NCBI GenBank assembly: GCA_027081375.1
Contig: JALWKR010000098.1
Coordinates: 1 to 5,398, forward strand
Reading direction: 5' to 3'
DNA: 5,398 bases
Origin: Persephonella sp.
GTDB taxonomy: Bacteria > Aquificota > Aquificia > Aquificales > Hydrogenothermaceae
Below are positions 1 to 5,398 of this stretch, in pieces. The position numbers and the translations under genes were made by a program. The stretch's first letter is position 1. Each line of letters starts with the position of its first letter. Under the pieces are notes generated by a model, which was not told the origin of the DNA, made no database searches, and was given only the letters and a program-made list of their open reading frames with translations.

Positions 1-279
1 AATAAGGTACTTAATAAGAAATTTCATTTCTCCCACTTTTTCATAAGTAGAGAGTTTACTTATCAGGCTAACTATAAGTCCAAAAGTGAGAAAATATAGG
101 AGAATTTTAATATTTAGTGTTTTATATCTAAAATCATAAAGAAGCAAAACTCCAAATAAAAAAAGAAGAAATATCTGTCCAACTCTAGCCTCAAATCCAA
201 CAGGAATTTTTACAACAGATAGGGAAAGTAAAATAAAAAGCAGGAGATAGCTTAACGTCCAAAATCTTTGAAAGAACAT
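1..279 (-). CDS. Polytopic membrane protein, N-terminal part (possible O-antigen ligase/polymerase)
   Basis: This is the first 93 codons of a gene that runs off the left edge. It opens with MFFQRFWTLSYLL and is very hydrophobic, with three membrane segments at about residues 8-27, 34-52 and 56-74 and a fourth starting near 87. Short charged loops such as DFRYK (49-53) and STYEKVGEMK (77-86) separate them. The ATG at 277-279 follows a strong Shine-Dalgarno-like AGGGGG/GGGGAG stretch at 282-289. The start lies inside the GT2 gene (28-nt overlap), which suggests translational coupling. A multi-spanning protein directly after two glycosyltransferases fits a Wzy/WaaL-type O-antigen polymerase or ligase, or less likely a flippase or membrane-bound acyltransferase. 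That it is a membrane protein is seen directly. The ligase/polymerase call is inferred from context and general appearance, because the diagnostic periplasmic loop lies outside the window. Confidence 0.75.
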   Translation of the reverse strand, partial: MFFQRFWTLSYLLLFILLSLSVVKIPVGFEARVGQIFLLFLFGVLLLYDFRYKTLNIKILLYFLTFGLIVSLISKLSTYEKVGEMKFLIKYLI

Positions 280-1331
280 CTCTCCCCCTGAAGAAAAATC
301 CTGATTATATTTTTTGCTTTATCTATCTCTTTTCTTCTTAATCTGTTTAAAAAAGCCACTATCAAACTAAAATATGCCAAAGCAGTTCTTAATTTTCCGT
401 GTTTTTTTGCATATACAATTCTGTTTCTCATTGCGTAGAAATCCCCGAAAACAGAATTTTCAGTGATGCTGTCTATTGTTGAAGCTTCCTTATGATACAG
501 AATACTGTCTATACAGATATCAGGTGTGTAGCCTTTTTTTCTTCCTCTATCGCAAATATCTATTTCCTCAAAGTATATAAAAAATCTTTCATCAAAAAGA
601 CCTACTTCTTTAAGAAATCTTTTGTTAAAAAATAAAGAAGCACCAATAGGATAGTCTATTTTTATATTTTCAATATGCTTTTTTATATTCTCTGTTAGAG
701 GTTTATTTGCTAAAACATGAGAACCTGCTCCTACAAAAATGTTAAATTTACCTCCAACTGCCTGAATTAAGTTTGGATTATCGTAATAAAGAAGAAGTGA
801 ACCTAGAGGGTTTGCTTTTTCCCCTTTTTCTTCAGCACATTTTACAAGATTTTGCAGAGTATCTTCCCTAACAACTGTATCATTGTTTAATATCCATATA
901 TATTCAAAATCATTTTTACTTAATGCATATTTAATACCTAAGTTATTTCCACCAGCATAACCAAGATTTTCAGTTGATTGAATAAGAATTAAAGGTTCTG
1001 AGGTGGTAGGTTCAACTTCTCCTATGTTAAGACTATTTTTTATTAAACACTGAGTTTTTTCAAATTTTTTGCCAGTTAAACACTCAATTGAAAGGGGTTT
1101 TTTTATAGGAGGATACACAAGAGATTTTAAAGGATTTTCATCGGGAACAAACAGTTCAAACTCCCCGTTAGCCCATCTTTTTATATATTCATAAGAGCCG
1201 TCTTCAGAGTTATTATCTACAACAATAACCTGAAAATTTTTGTATTTTTGTCTAAATATACTCTCTAGGCATTCAATAGTATCTTTCCAGCCGTTGTAGT
1301 TTAAAACTATGATATAAACTTTTTTATCCAT
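252..1331 (-). CDS. GT2 family glycosyltransferase (rhamnosyltransferase-like)
   Basis: A complete 359-residue inverting glycosyltransferase of the GT-A fold, expected in the cytoplasm or at the inner membrane, moving a nucleotide-activated sugar onto a growing surface glycan. The N-terminus has the family nucleotide-binding strand VYIIVLNYNGW (5-15) and VVDNNSEDGS (37-46). NLGYAGGNN (122-130) follows, then WILNNDTVV (146-154), where NND takes the place of the metal-binding DXD motif. Acceptor and catalytic elements follow in GASLFFNKRFL (230-240) and FDERFFIYFEEIDICDRG (246-263); the acidic EEID is the likely catalytic-base region. A hydrophobic stretch at about 315-329 followed by basic residues could hold the C-terminus to the membrane. 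The roughly 70 residues between VVDNNSEDGS and NLGYAGG, with PPIKKP at 74-79, resemble a common subfamily often annotated as rhamnosyltransferase. The sugar specificity cannot be read from sequence. The ATG overlaps the GT4 stop codon (ATGGATAA), so the two are probably translated together. Confidence 0.93.
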   Translation of the reverse strand: MDKKVYIIVLNYNGWKDTIECLESIFRQKYKNFQVIVVDNNSEDGSYEYIKRWANGEFELFVPDENPLKSLVYPPIKKPLSIECLTGKKFEKTQCLIKNSLNIGEVEPTTSEPLILIQSTENLGYAGGNNLGIKYALSKNDFEYIWILNNDTVVREDTLQNLVKCAEEKGEKANPLGSLLLYYDNPNLIQAVGGKFNIFVGAGSHVLANKPLTENIKKHIENIKIDYPIGASLFFNKRFLKEVGLFDERFFIYFEEIDICDRGRKKGYTPDICIDSILYHKEASTIDSITENSVFGDFYAMRNRIVYAKKHGKLRTALAYFSLIVAFLNRLRRKEIDKAKNIIRIFLQGERCSFKDFGR

Positions 1332-2487
1332 TTTTTAGCAATTCCCTGTATAACTCCTGTAGTTTTTTTGCATTCTTTTTTATGTCGTACTCCTGTTGAA
1401 TATGTTTCCTTGCATTTTCTACAAATAACCTATACATATCATTATCCATTTTACAGAAAAATTCTATATTTTTCGCTAACTTATCAATATCTTTCTCAGG
1501 GGATAAAAATCCTGTTTTTCCATGAATAACCTCTTCAGGAATATCACAGTGAAATGTTGATATAACAGGCATACCTGTAGCCTGTGCGTCAAGAAGTGCT
1601 ATTGGAGCTCCACCTTCACAATCCCTGTCTTCTGTGTAAACACTTGGTTGTATAAACACATGAAAATCCTTTAAAAATTCATACAGCTGAGTATAATCTA
1701 TAACATCTATAAATTTAACTTTATCTTTTATTTTTAGTTTTTCAACTAGTTCTTCCACTTCTTTTCTAGTTTTTCCTGTTCCCACAAAAGTTAAACTTAT
1801 ATTTGGGCAGTTTTCCAGTGCTTTATGGAAAGCTTTTACTGTATATATCTGTCCTTTTTTCTCTCTAAAACTTGCTACCTGTACAAGTTTTAATTGATTT
1901 TTTTCCTTTTTTCTCTGATAAAAAGGGATTTTATCTATTTCCACCCCAAGTTTAACTATGTGTATTTTTTCAGGAGGACAGCCTTTTTGACGAAGGATTT
2001 GAGCTCCGTGTCTCCCTTCACATATAAAAGCATCTGCTTCTTTGAAAAGTTCAAAATATTTTTTATTCCACTCAGGCCAACTGTAAGGTAGAAACTCATA
2101 ATCAAGACCGTAAAAAGATACTATATGTTTTGCCTTTAGCATTTTTGCTAATTTAATATAGTCATATCCAGCATATGCAAAGTGAGAGTGAAGTATGTCA
2201 ATTTTTTTATCAGATAGTAAATTTCTTACATATCTAGGATATGTCTTTAAAAGATAGTAAACGAATCTATTAAAAACCTTTATCCATAATTTTTTGTTTT
2301 TAGTGTTAATCCTTTTTACAGGAAACTCTATATATTCAAATTCTGGAGTGTAGAAGTTATATCTTAAAAACTCTTTTGCAATTATGATTGTTTTTGTGTC
2401 TGGTATGTTTTTTATAAGTTTATATGCCCAGTTTTCTGTATAGTCAAGATACTGCTGAAAGCCATGAACAACTGTTATTTTATCCAT
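1324..2487 (-). CDS. GT4 family glycosyltransferase (GT-B fold)
   Basis: A complete 387-residue retaining glycosyltransferase with two Rossmann-like domains, expected to add a sugar during surface polysaccharide or LPS assembly. N-terminal acceptor domain: ITVVHGF (4-10), HSHFAYAG (100-107) and HIVSFYGLDYEFLP (121-134). Linker: HIVKLGVEIDKI (176-187). C-terminal donor-binding domain: LVQVASFREKKG (201-212), FVGTGKTRKE (234-243), then EGGAPIALLDAQATGMPV (291-308) and STFHCDIPEEV (310-320). The stretch from 291 corresponds to the donor-site acidic motif of the family. In relatives I recall the second acidic residue as Glu (LLEAQA); here it is Asp300, a conservative change. It is the first gene after dnaA and has its own promoter candidates. 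The Shine-Dalgarno is weak (AGAG, 7 nt upstream of ATG), and an ATG 7 nt upstream would open a four-codon frame ending at the TAA at 2480-2482. Donor and acceptor sugars are unknown. Confidence 0.93.
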   Translation of the reverse strand: MDKITVVHGFQQYLDYTENWAYKLIKNIPDTKTIIIAKEFLRYNFYTPEFEYIEFPVKRINTKNKKLWIKVFNRFVYYLLKTYPRYVRNLLSDKKIDILHSHFAYAGYDYIKLAKMLKAKHIVSFYGLDYEFLPYSWPEWNKKYFELFKEADAFICEGRHGAQILRQKGCPPEKIHIVKLGVEIDKIPFYQRKKEKNQLKLVQVASFREKKGQIYTVKAFHKALENCPNISLTFVGTGKTRKEVEELVEKLKIKDKVKFIDVIDYTQLYEFLKDFHVFIQPSVYTEDRDCEGGAPIALLDAQATGMPVISTFHCDIPEEVIHGKTGFLSPEKDIDKLAKNIEFFCKMDNDMYRLFVENARKHIQQEYDIKKNAKKLQELYRELLKNG

Positions 2488-2518
2488 CTATCATCTCTTT
2501 ACCTAACAATGTTTAGTT

Positions 2519-2524
2519 ATTATA
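2519..2524 (-). promoter_or_regulatory. Candidate sigma-70-type -10 element upstream of the GT4 gene
   Basis: The minus strand carries a perfect TATAAT here, 31 nt upstream of the GT4 start codon. No good -35 hexamer sits 16-18 nt upstream: the hexamer at the right distance is CACAAA, and a better TTGAAA (2534-2539) is only 9 nt away. It also falls where transcription from the sigma-54-like site would begin, so the two are alternatives. In DNA this AT-rich a TATAAT can arise by chance. Confidence 0.35.
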
Positions 2525-2534
2525 TATTAACTAT

Positions 2535-2550
2535 TTCAAATTTTGTGCCA
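2535..2550 (-). promoter_or_regulatory. Candidate sigma-54 (-24/-12) promoter for the glycosyltransferase operon
   Basis: Read on the minus strand the site is TGGCACAAAATTTGAA. Against the sigma-54 consensus TGGCACG-N4-TTGCA it matches 10 of 12 defined positions with exact spacing between the GG and TTG elements. The two differences are A for G at position 7 and A for C in the -12 GC pair; the latter is a normally important base and the main reason for caution. Transcription would start near 2524, leaving a leader of about 37 nt before the GT4 ATG. That sigma-54 often controls cell-surface genes is established knowledge; its use here is inference. Confidence 0.42.
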
Positions 2551-2625
2551 GGATTTTGTTGATATTTTTAAAATAAAAGTTTTTTTAAAGAGTTAATCAA
2601 AACGGGAAATATTATTAATTATGGT

Positions 2626-3942
2626 TCACAGAGTTAAAAGTTTATCTTTTAAAAACTCTACAGTTAATTTTAGCTTTCTGTCTTTTTCCATATTCTTATC
2701 TATCTTTTCTATTGCATTAAGCACAGTTGTATGGTCTTTTTTCTTAAAGGCTTTTGATATTTCATTTAAAGATTTGTCTGTCAGTATTCTAGACAGATAC
2801 ATAGCTATCTGTCTTGCTAAAACTACCTTTTTCTTCCTAGAATTTCCTAAAATCTCATTTATATTCACTGCAAAGTAGTTAGCTACTTCTTTTTGTATCT
2901 TTTCTATTGAGAGTTCTTCTACTTCTTGCATTTCTAACGTATCTTTTAAAACTTCCCTTGCAAACTCTAAAGTTATAGGTCTTCCTAACATCTCACTGTA
3001 TGCTTTTAGTCTACTTAAAGAACCTTCAAGCTCTCTTACATTTGAAGTTATTGTTTTTGCAAGGAGAAGAGAAACATCATGGGGTATCTTTATACCTAAG
3101 CTTTTTGATTTTTTTCTTATTATAGAAAGTTTTGTATCTAAATCAGGTTTTTTTACTTCTACTACAAGACCGCTAACAAATCTACTTCTAAGTCTTTCTT
3201 GCAAACCTTTTAAATCAACAGGGGGAGTATCTGAGGATAAAATAACCTGCTTTCCTATTAGATAAAGGGCGTTAAATATATGGTAAAGTTCAACTTGGGT
3301 TCTTTCTTTTCCTTGTAGAAACTGAACATCATCTATAAGAAGAAGGTCTACATTCCTGTATCTTTTTCTAAATGATAATATTGAACCTTTTTGAAGGTAA
3401 TAAACAAGCTCAGACATAAATGTATCAGCTGTTGTATAGATAATATTTGCTTTTGGATTTCTTGATAATACTTCATGAGCCGTTGCATGAAGCAAATGGG
3501 TCTTTCCAAGACCAGTTGAACCGTATATAAAAAGAGGATTATATATCTGTCCTAGATTTTCAGCTACAGACCTGCAGGCCATATATGCTATTTTATTACA
3601 GTTTCCTATTACAAGATTATCAAATGTAAATTTTGGATTTAAGTTAGTTAGAGAGTAAGGAGTTTCTTCTACCTTTTGGGGATTTGTTTCTATCTGTGCA
3701 AGATCTTTTTCTTCCTCTGTTAGAACTTGAACTTCTACATTTTTTCCAAATAAAGAAGAAGCAGTAGCTACAATGTCTTCTAATAGGTTACCCTCTATCC
3801 AATCTTTATATGCCGGGTCTGGAGTTGATATAAAAAGATAACCATCTTTATACTCTACTTTATCCACTCCTTTTAAAAGCTTTAAAGTAGACCTGTCTAG
3901 CCTTTTTGATAAGGAAGACAGGATACTAGACCAGACGTCCAA
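2626..3942 (-). CDS. dnaA: Chromosomal replication initiator protein DnaA
   Basis: A complete 438-residue DnaA, the cytoplasmic AAA+ ATPase that binds origin DnaA boxes, melts the origin and loads the replicative helicase. Domain I (about 1-80) is followed by a short linker. Domain III (about 105-330) has Walker A GSTGLGKTH (141-149), Walker B LLLIDD (200-205), sensor I SSDTPP (236-241), a box VII arginine finger in LRSRF (251-255, likely Arg254) and sensor II NVRELEGSL (301-309, Arg303). Domain IV (about 340-438) carries the helix-turn-helix, with ARQIAMYLSR (376-385), SLNEISKAF (391-399) and the DNA-reading DHTTV (403-407). The usual FGxRDHTTV reads FKKKDHTTV, and domain I lacks the common FxxW motif, giving STLKLLKGV instead. 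The start is TTG at 3940-3942: an in-frame TAA lies five codons upstream, no ATG or GTG lies nearby, and an AAGAGG ribosome site sits 8 nt ahead. It follows tlyA with a 142-nt gap and its own likely promoter; dnaN is not adjacent. Confidence 0.98.
   Translation of the reverse strand: MDVWSSILSSLSKRLDRSTLKLLKGVDKVEYKDGYLFISTPDPAYKDWIEGNLLEDIVATASSLFGKNVEVQVLTEEEKDLAQIETNPQKVEETPYSLTNLNPKFTFDNLVIGNCNKIAYMACRSVAENLGQIYNPLFIYGSTGLGKTHLLHATAHEVLSRNPKANIIYTTADTFMSELVYYLQKGSILSFRKRYRNVDLLLIDDVQFLQGKERTQVELYHIFNALYLIGKQVILSSDTPPVDLKGLQERLRSRFVSGLVVEVKKPDLDTKLSIIRKKSKSLGIKIPHDVSLLLAKTITSNVRELEGSLSRLKAYSEMLGRPITLEFAREVLKDTLEMQEVEELSIEKIQKEVANYFAVNINEILGNSRKKKVVLARQIAMYLSRILTDKSLNEISKAFKKKDHTTVLNAIEKIDKNMEKDRKLKLTVEFLKDKLLTL
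2791..2814. repeat. Perfect inverted repeat (9-bp arms, 6-nt loop) inside dnaA
   Basis: On the plus strand AGACAGATA (2791-2799) and TATCTGTCT (2806-2814) are exact reverse complements around CATAGC. A third copy of the core, TCTGTC at 2777-2782, could pair with GACAGA (2792-2797) instead, giving an alternative hairpin. The repeat lies in the codons for the domain IV DNA-binding region (RQIAMYLS, 377-384), so protein constraints may explain it. Any structure would form in the dnaA mRNA. Confidence 0.6.
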
Positions 3943-3956
3943 CCTCCAGACCTCTT
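3943..3956 (-). promoter_or_regulatory. dnaA: Ribosome binding site fixing the TTG start of dnaA
   Basis: The minus strand reads AAGAGGTCTGGAGG directly before TTG. AAGAGG (3951-3956) is 8 nt from the TTG, a normal spacing, while GGAGG (3943-3947) abuts it and is too close to serve it. An in-frame stop (TAA, 3955-3957) overlaps the AAGAGG, so the protein cannot begin further upstream in this frame. The second GGAGG may weaken or compete for ribosome placement. Confidence 0.6.
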
Positions 3957-3977
3957 AAAGTGATTTTAGGGATAAAG

Positions 3978-4006
3978 ATTATAAGACTATCTACTAAAAA
4001 ATTTAA
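3978..4006 (-). promoter_or_regulatory. Likely dnaA promoter (sigma-70 type) with upstream A/T tract
   Basis: A perfect TATAAT lies on the minus strand at 3978-3983. Seventeen bases upstream is TTAAAT (4001-4006), a weak -35 with three of six consensus bases. Transcription would start near 3971, about 29 nt before the dnaA TTG. Just upstream, 4008-4021 is an uninterrupted A/T tract (eight A then six T on the minus strand) that could bend the DNA or act like an UP element, although its placement is a few bases closer than the E. coli UP consensus. The promoter lies in the tlyA-dnaA gap, so dnaA can be expressed independently of tlyA. Confidence 0.5.
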
Positions 4007-4084
4007 GAAAAAATTTTTTTTGGAAAATAGAGACTGTATGATAAAATCTTAAGTATTTATGTACCTTTATAAAGAGACTCCTAA

Positions 4085-4933
4085 TTATCTGTTTTTATTG
4101 ATTTTTTCTTTTTTAAACTTTTCATGAGCTTCATCTATAACTTCTTCTATCTTTTCGTCAGAAATTTTTTTTCTTAAAGTGTCGCAGTTTTCATCTTCTT
4201 TTTTCTTTATAACATAAGCTAAAAACTCTATATTTCCTTCAGGTCCCCATGTTTCAGAGAAGGATATATTTTTTACGCAGTAACAACTATTTTCTAAGCT
4301 TTCTATTACTTTTTTTATAGCTTTCTTATGTAGAGACTTGTCTCTTACTACACCTCCTTTTACTTCTTCCTTACTTAGCTCAAACTGGGGCTTTATAAGG
4401 ATAATGCCTTCTGCATAATCTTTTATCAAAGGACATAGATTTGGAAGTATCTTCAGTATAGAGATAAAAGAAACATCTGATACAAAAAAATCTATCTTTT
4501 CAGGTATCTCTTTTTCTGTTAAGTATCTTGCGTTTGTTTTTTCTAATACAACCACTCTTTCATCTTTTCTAAGTTTCTCATGAAGCTGATTTGTACCAAC
4601 ATCTACAGCATAAACCTTCTTTGCTCCATGTTGAAGAAGGCAGTCTGTAAAACCACCAGTAGATGAACCTATGTCTATACAGATCTTTTCCTTAACATCA
4701 GGCTTAAAAACCTTAAGTCCTTTCTCTAGCTTATATCCTCCTCTTGATACATACTTTTCTTTTTCTTTTATGTATATATTGCTGTCAATAAAGACTTTTG
4801 TTCCTGCTTTGTCTATCTTTTGATTATTTACAAAAACAACCCCTGACATTATAAGCCTTTGGGCTTTTTCTCTACTTTCTACAAGACCTTTTTCTACAAG
4901 AAGCTTATCTAATCTTTCTTTCTTTTTAGCCAT
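4085..4933 (-). CDS. tlyA: TlyA family rRNA (cytidine-2'-O)-methyltransferase
   Basis: A complete 282-residue protein. Family members use S-adenosylmethionine to methylate ribose 2'-OH groups of cytidines in 23S rRNA (C1920), and in some species also 16S rRNA (C1409); loss gives capreomycin resistance in mycobacteria. The older 'hemolysin' name is probably misleading. An S4 RNA-binding domain occupies about 6-65 (RLDKLLVEKGLVESREKAQR, 7-26). The FtsJ-like Rossmann domain begins at YVSRGGYKLEKG (61-72), with the cofactor-binding loop DIGSSTGGFTD (87-97). The K-D-K-E tetrad is present: Lys68, Asp153 (VSDVSF), Lys181 (IKPQFEL) and Glu236 (GNIEFL). After residue 245 there is a charged tail of about 37 residues, lysine/glutamate-rich and probably helical. 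Whether it is the single-site or dual-site TlyA type is not clear. Its ATG overlaps the previous gene's stop (ATGGCTAA) and has no evident Shine-Dalgarno, suggesting translational coupling. Confidence 0.95.
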   Translation of the reverse strand: MAKKKERLDKLLVEKGLVESREKAQRLIMSGVVFVNNQKIDKAGTKVFIDSNIYIKEKEKYVSRGGYKLEKGLKVFKPDVKEKICIDIGSSTGGFTDCLLQHGAKKVYAVDVGTNQLHEKLRKDERVVVLEKTNARYLTEKEIPEKIDFFVSDVSFISILKILPNLCPLIKDYAEGIILIKPQFELSKEEVKGGVVRDKSLHKKAIKKVIESLENSCYCVKNISFSETWGPEGNIEFLAYVIKKKEDENCDTLRKKISDEKIEEVIDEAHEKFKKEKINKNR

Positions 4934-5345
4934 GGAATTTTGAAAATTTATCTAACACTCCTGCAAGATTTCTATCAAAAATCATATATATATCATCAAA
5001 AAGCTGACTTTTTTCCTCTTCTGAAAAATCCTCAGATAAAACATATGTAAGTATACTTTTTTTCAAGGCTGAGCATATAAGAAAAAGCTCCCCAACAGAT
5101 ATATGTATTTCATCTAGATATTCTAAAAATCTCTCTATATATGGACAGTTTCCAATTTCTGCTTTATCAGTAAAAACAAGAACAAAATAGTCAAGAATTT
5201 TTATACCAAAGTTTGTTATAAAAAAGTTCCTGTCAATATCATACTTTTGAAATATCTCTTTTACATTTTCCTCATTTATCCAGTTTTTCATAATTTCTGT
5301 AACAACTGAGGGATTATCTATTTTTTCTGCAAATTTTTTTATCAT
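4926..5345 (-). CDS. Small helical protein, possible stand-alone sensory domain
   Basis: A complete 139-residue protein with no signal peptide or membrane segment, so probably cytoplasmic. It looks mostly alpha-helical. Distinct segments are NFGIKILDYFVLV (45-57), GNCPYIERFLEYL (65-77), ELFLICSALKKSIL (86-99) and FDRNLAGVLDKF (123-134). Cys67, His81 and Cys91 are possible ligand or redox residues, but nothing proves this. From memory, the series FGxKxxDYF, GNCP, ELFxIC and FDxNxxGVL resembles an uncharacterised helical domain placed before histidine-kinase or GGDEF domains in Campylobacterota and Aquificota signalling proteins. Here no catalytic domain follows: the protein stops and overlaps tlyA by 8 nt. 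The ATG at 5343-5345 is well supported by GGGGGAG 5 nt upstream (5351-5357). A role in signalling is an inference; I cannot assign a function with confidence. Confidence 0.85.
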   Translation of the reverse strand: MIKKFAEKIDNPSVVTEIMKNWINEENVKEIFQKYDIDRNFFITNFGIKILDYFVLVFTDKAEIGNCPYIERFLEYLDEIHISVGELFLICSALKKSILTYVLSEDFSEEEKSQLFDDIYMIFDRNLAGVLDKFSKFHG

Positions 5346-5357
5346 TCTCTCTCCCCC

Positions 5358-5398
5358 TTATAGTCTTAGTTCTTTTAATATCTCAAACTGTCTTGACA
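5358..5398 (-). CDS. C-terminal end of an upstream gene, unidentified
   Basis: The right edge contains an open minus-strand frame ending in a TAA at 5358-5360 and reading SRQFEILKELRL, a plausible amphipathic helical C-terminus. The other two minus frames have stops within this stretch. The TAA lies 12 nt before the next ATG and abuts its ribosome site, a spacing typical of genes within an operon. With only about 12 residues visible, the product cannot be named, and the frame being coding is inferred from its position and openness. Confidence 0.42.
   Translation of the reverse strand, partial: SRQFEILKELRL

Noticed and set aside
618..980. Long spacer in the GT2 protein as a novel inserted domain
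   Set aside because: The roughly 70-residue segment before NLGYAGGNN, with its PPIKKP stretch, resembles a widespread GT2 subfamily as I recall it, so it is probably normal for this group.
1894..2091. Plus-strand open frame of 65 codons
   Set aside because: It lies antisense within the GT4 gene, whose family motifs run straight through this region, and its composition is that of a shadow frame.
2551..2625. Intrinsic terminator after dnaA
   Set aside because: The stretch is A/T-rich with runs of T and A but has no GC-containing stem followed by a T tract; I cannot support a terminator.
2621..2878. Plus-strand open frame of 85 codons
   Set aside because: It is antisense to the 3' end of dnaA, rich in Phe, Ser and Ile as expected from the complement of a Lys/Glu-rich gene, and has no ribosome site of note.
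3860..3975. DnaA-box-like sites TTATCCACT (3860-3868, plus strand) and TTATCCCTA (3967-3975, minus strand), as autoregulation sites or an origin
   Set aside because: They match the TTATCCACA box at 8 and 7 of 9 positions, but an 8-of-9 match also occurs inside the GT4 gene (2280-2288), so near matches are background here. There is no cluster and no adjacent dnaN.
4022..4084. Terminator after tlyA at the palindrome CTTTATAAAG (4065-4074)
   Set aside because: The palindrome is all A/T except its ends, leaves no usable loop, and is not followed by a T run on the minus strand.
5393..5398. Plus-strand TTGACA as a -35 element
   Set aside because: It is at the very edge, on the strand without genes, and its -10 region would be outside the window.

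Overview
The window is an AT-rich bacterial segment in which every gene I can support is on the minus strand, so it is best read from right to left. The coding strand is purine-rich and uses AGA/AGG and ATA codons heavily. With the make-up of the proteins, this suggests a thermophilic, low-GC relative of the Aquificota (Hydrogenothermaceae-like, e.g. Sulfurihydrogenibium or Persephonella). That placement is inferred from memory of these genomes; no marker gene here settles it.

Layout, in the direction of transcription: (1) the last codons of an unidentified gene at the right edge; (2) a small, probably all-helical protein of 139 residues, which I read as a stand-alone sensory or signalling-type domain of unknown function; (3) tlyA, an S4-domain plus FtsJ-fold rRNA 2'-O-ribose methyltransferase, starting inside the end of the previous gene (8-nt overlap); (4) a 142-nt gap with a likely dnaA promoter; (5) dnaA, the replication initiator, complete and starting at TTG; (6) a 138-nt gap with a candidate sigma-54 promoter and an overlapping sigma-70-type -10 element, and no convincing terminator; (7) a GT4 glycosyltransferase; (8) a GT2 glycosyltransferase overlapping it by 8 nt; (9) the first 93 codons of a polytopic membrane protein overlapping the GT2 gene by 28 nt, compatible with an O-antigen ligase/polymerase.

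The left half (1..2487) is thus the proximal part of a surface-polysaccharide or LPS cluster: two cytoplasmic glycosyltransferases that build a saccharide, followed by an integral membrane protein of the kind that polymerises or ligates it. The right half holds core information-processing genes (rRNA modification, replication initiation) with one small unknown gene. dnaA is not next to dnaN or recF, and there is no cluster of DnaA boxes, so nothing marks this as the replication origin.

The window looks largely ordinary. Most worth a second look are the sigma-54-like promoter ahead of the glycosyltransferases, the orphan helical protein coupled to tlyA, and the repeated GTCT/AGAC elements around and inside dnaA. 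I see no tRNA, rRNA, CRISPR array, insertion sequence or phage gene, and no gene-free stretch above 300 bases.
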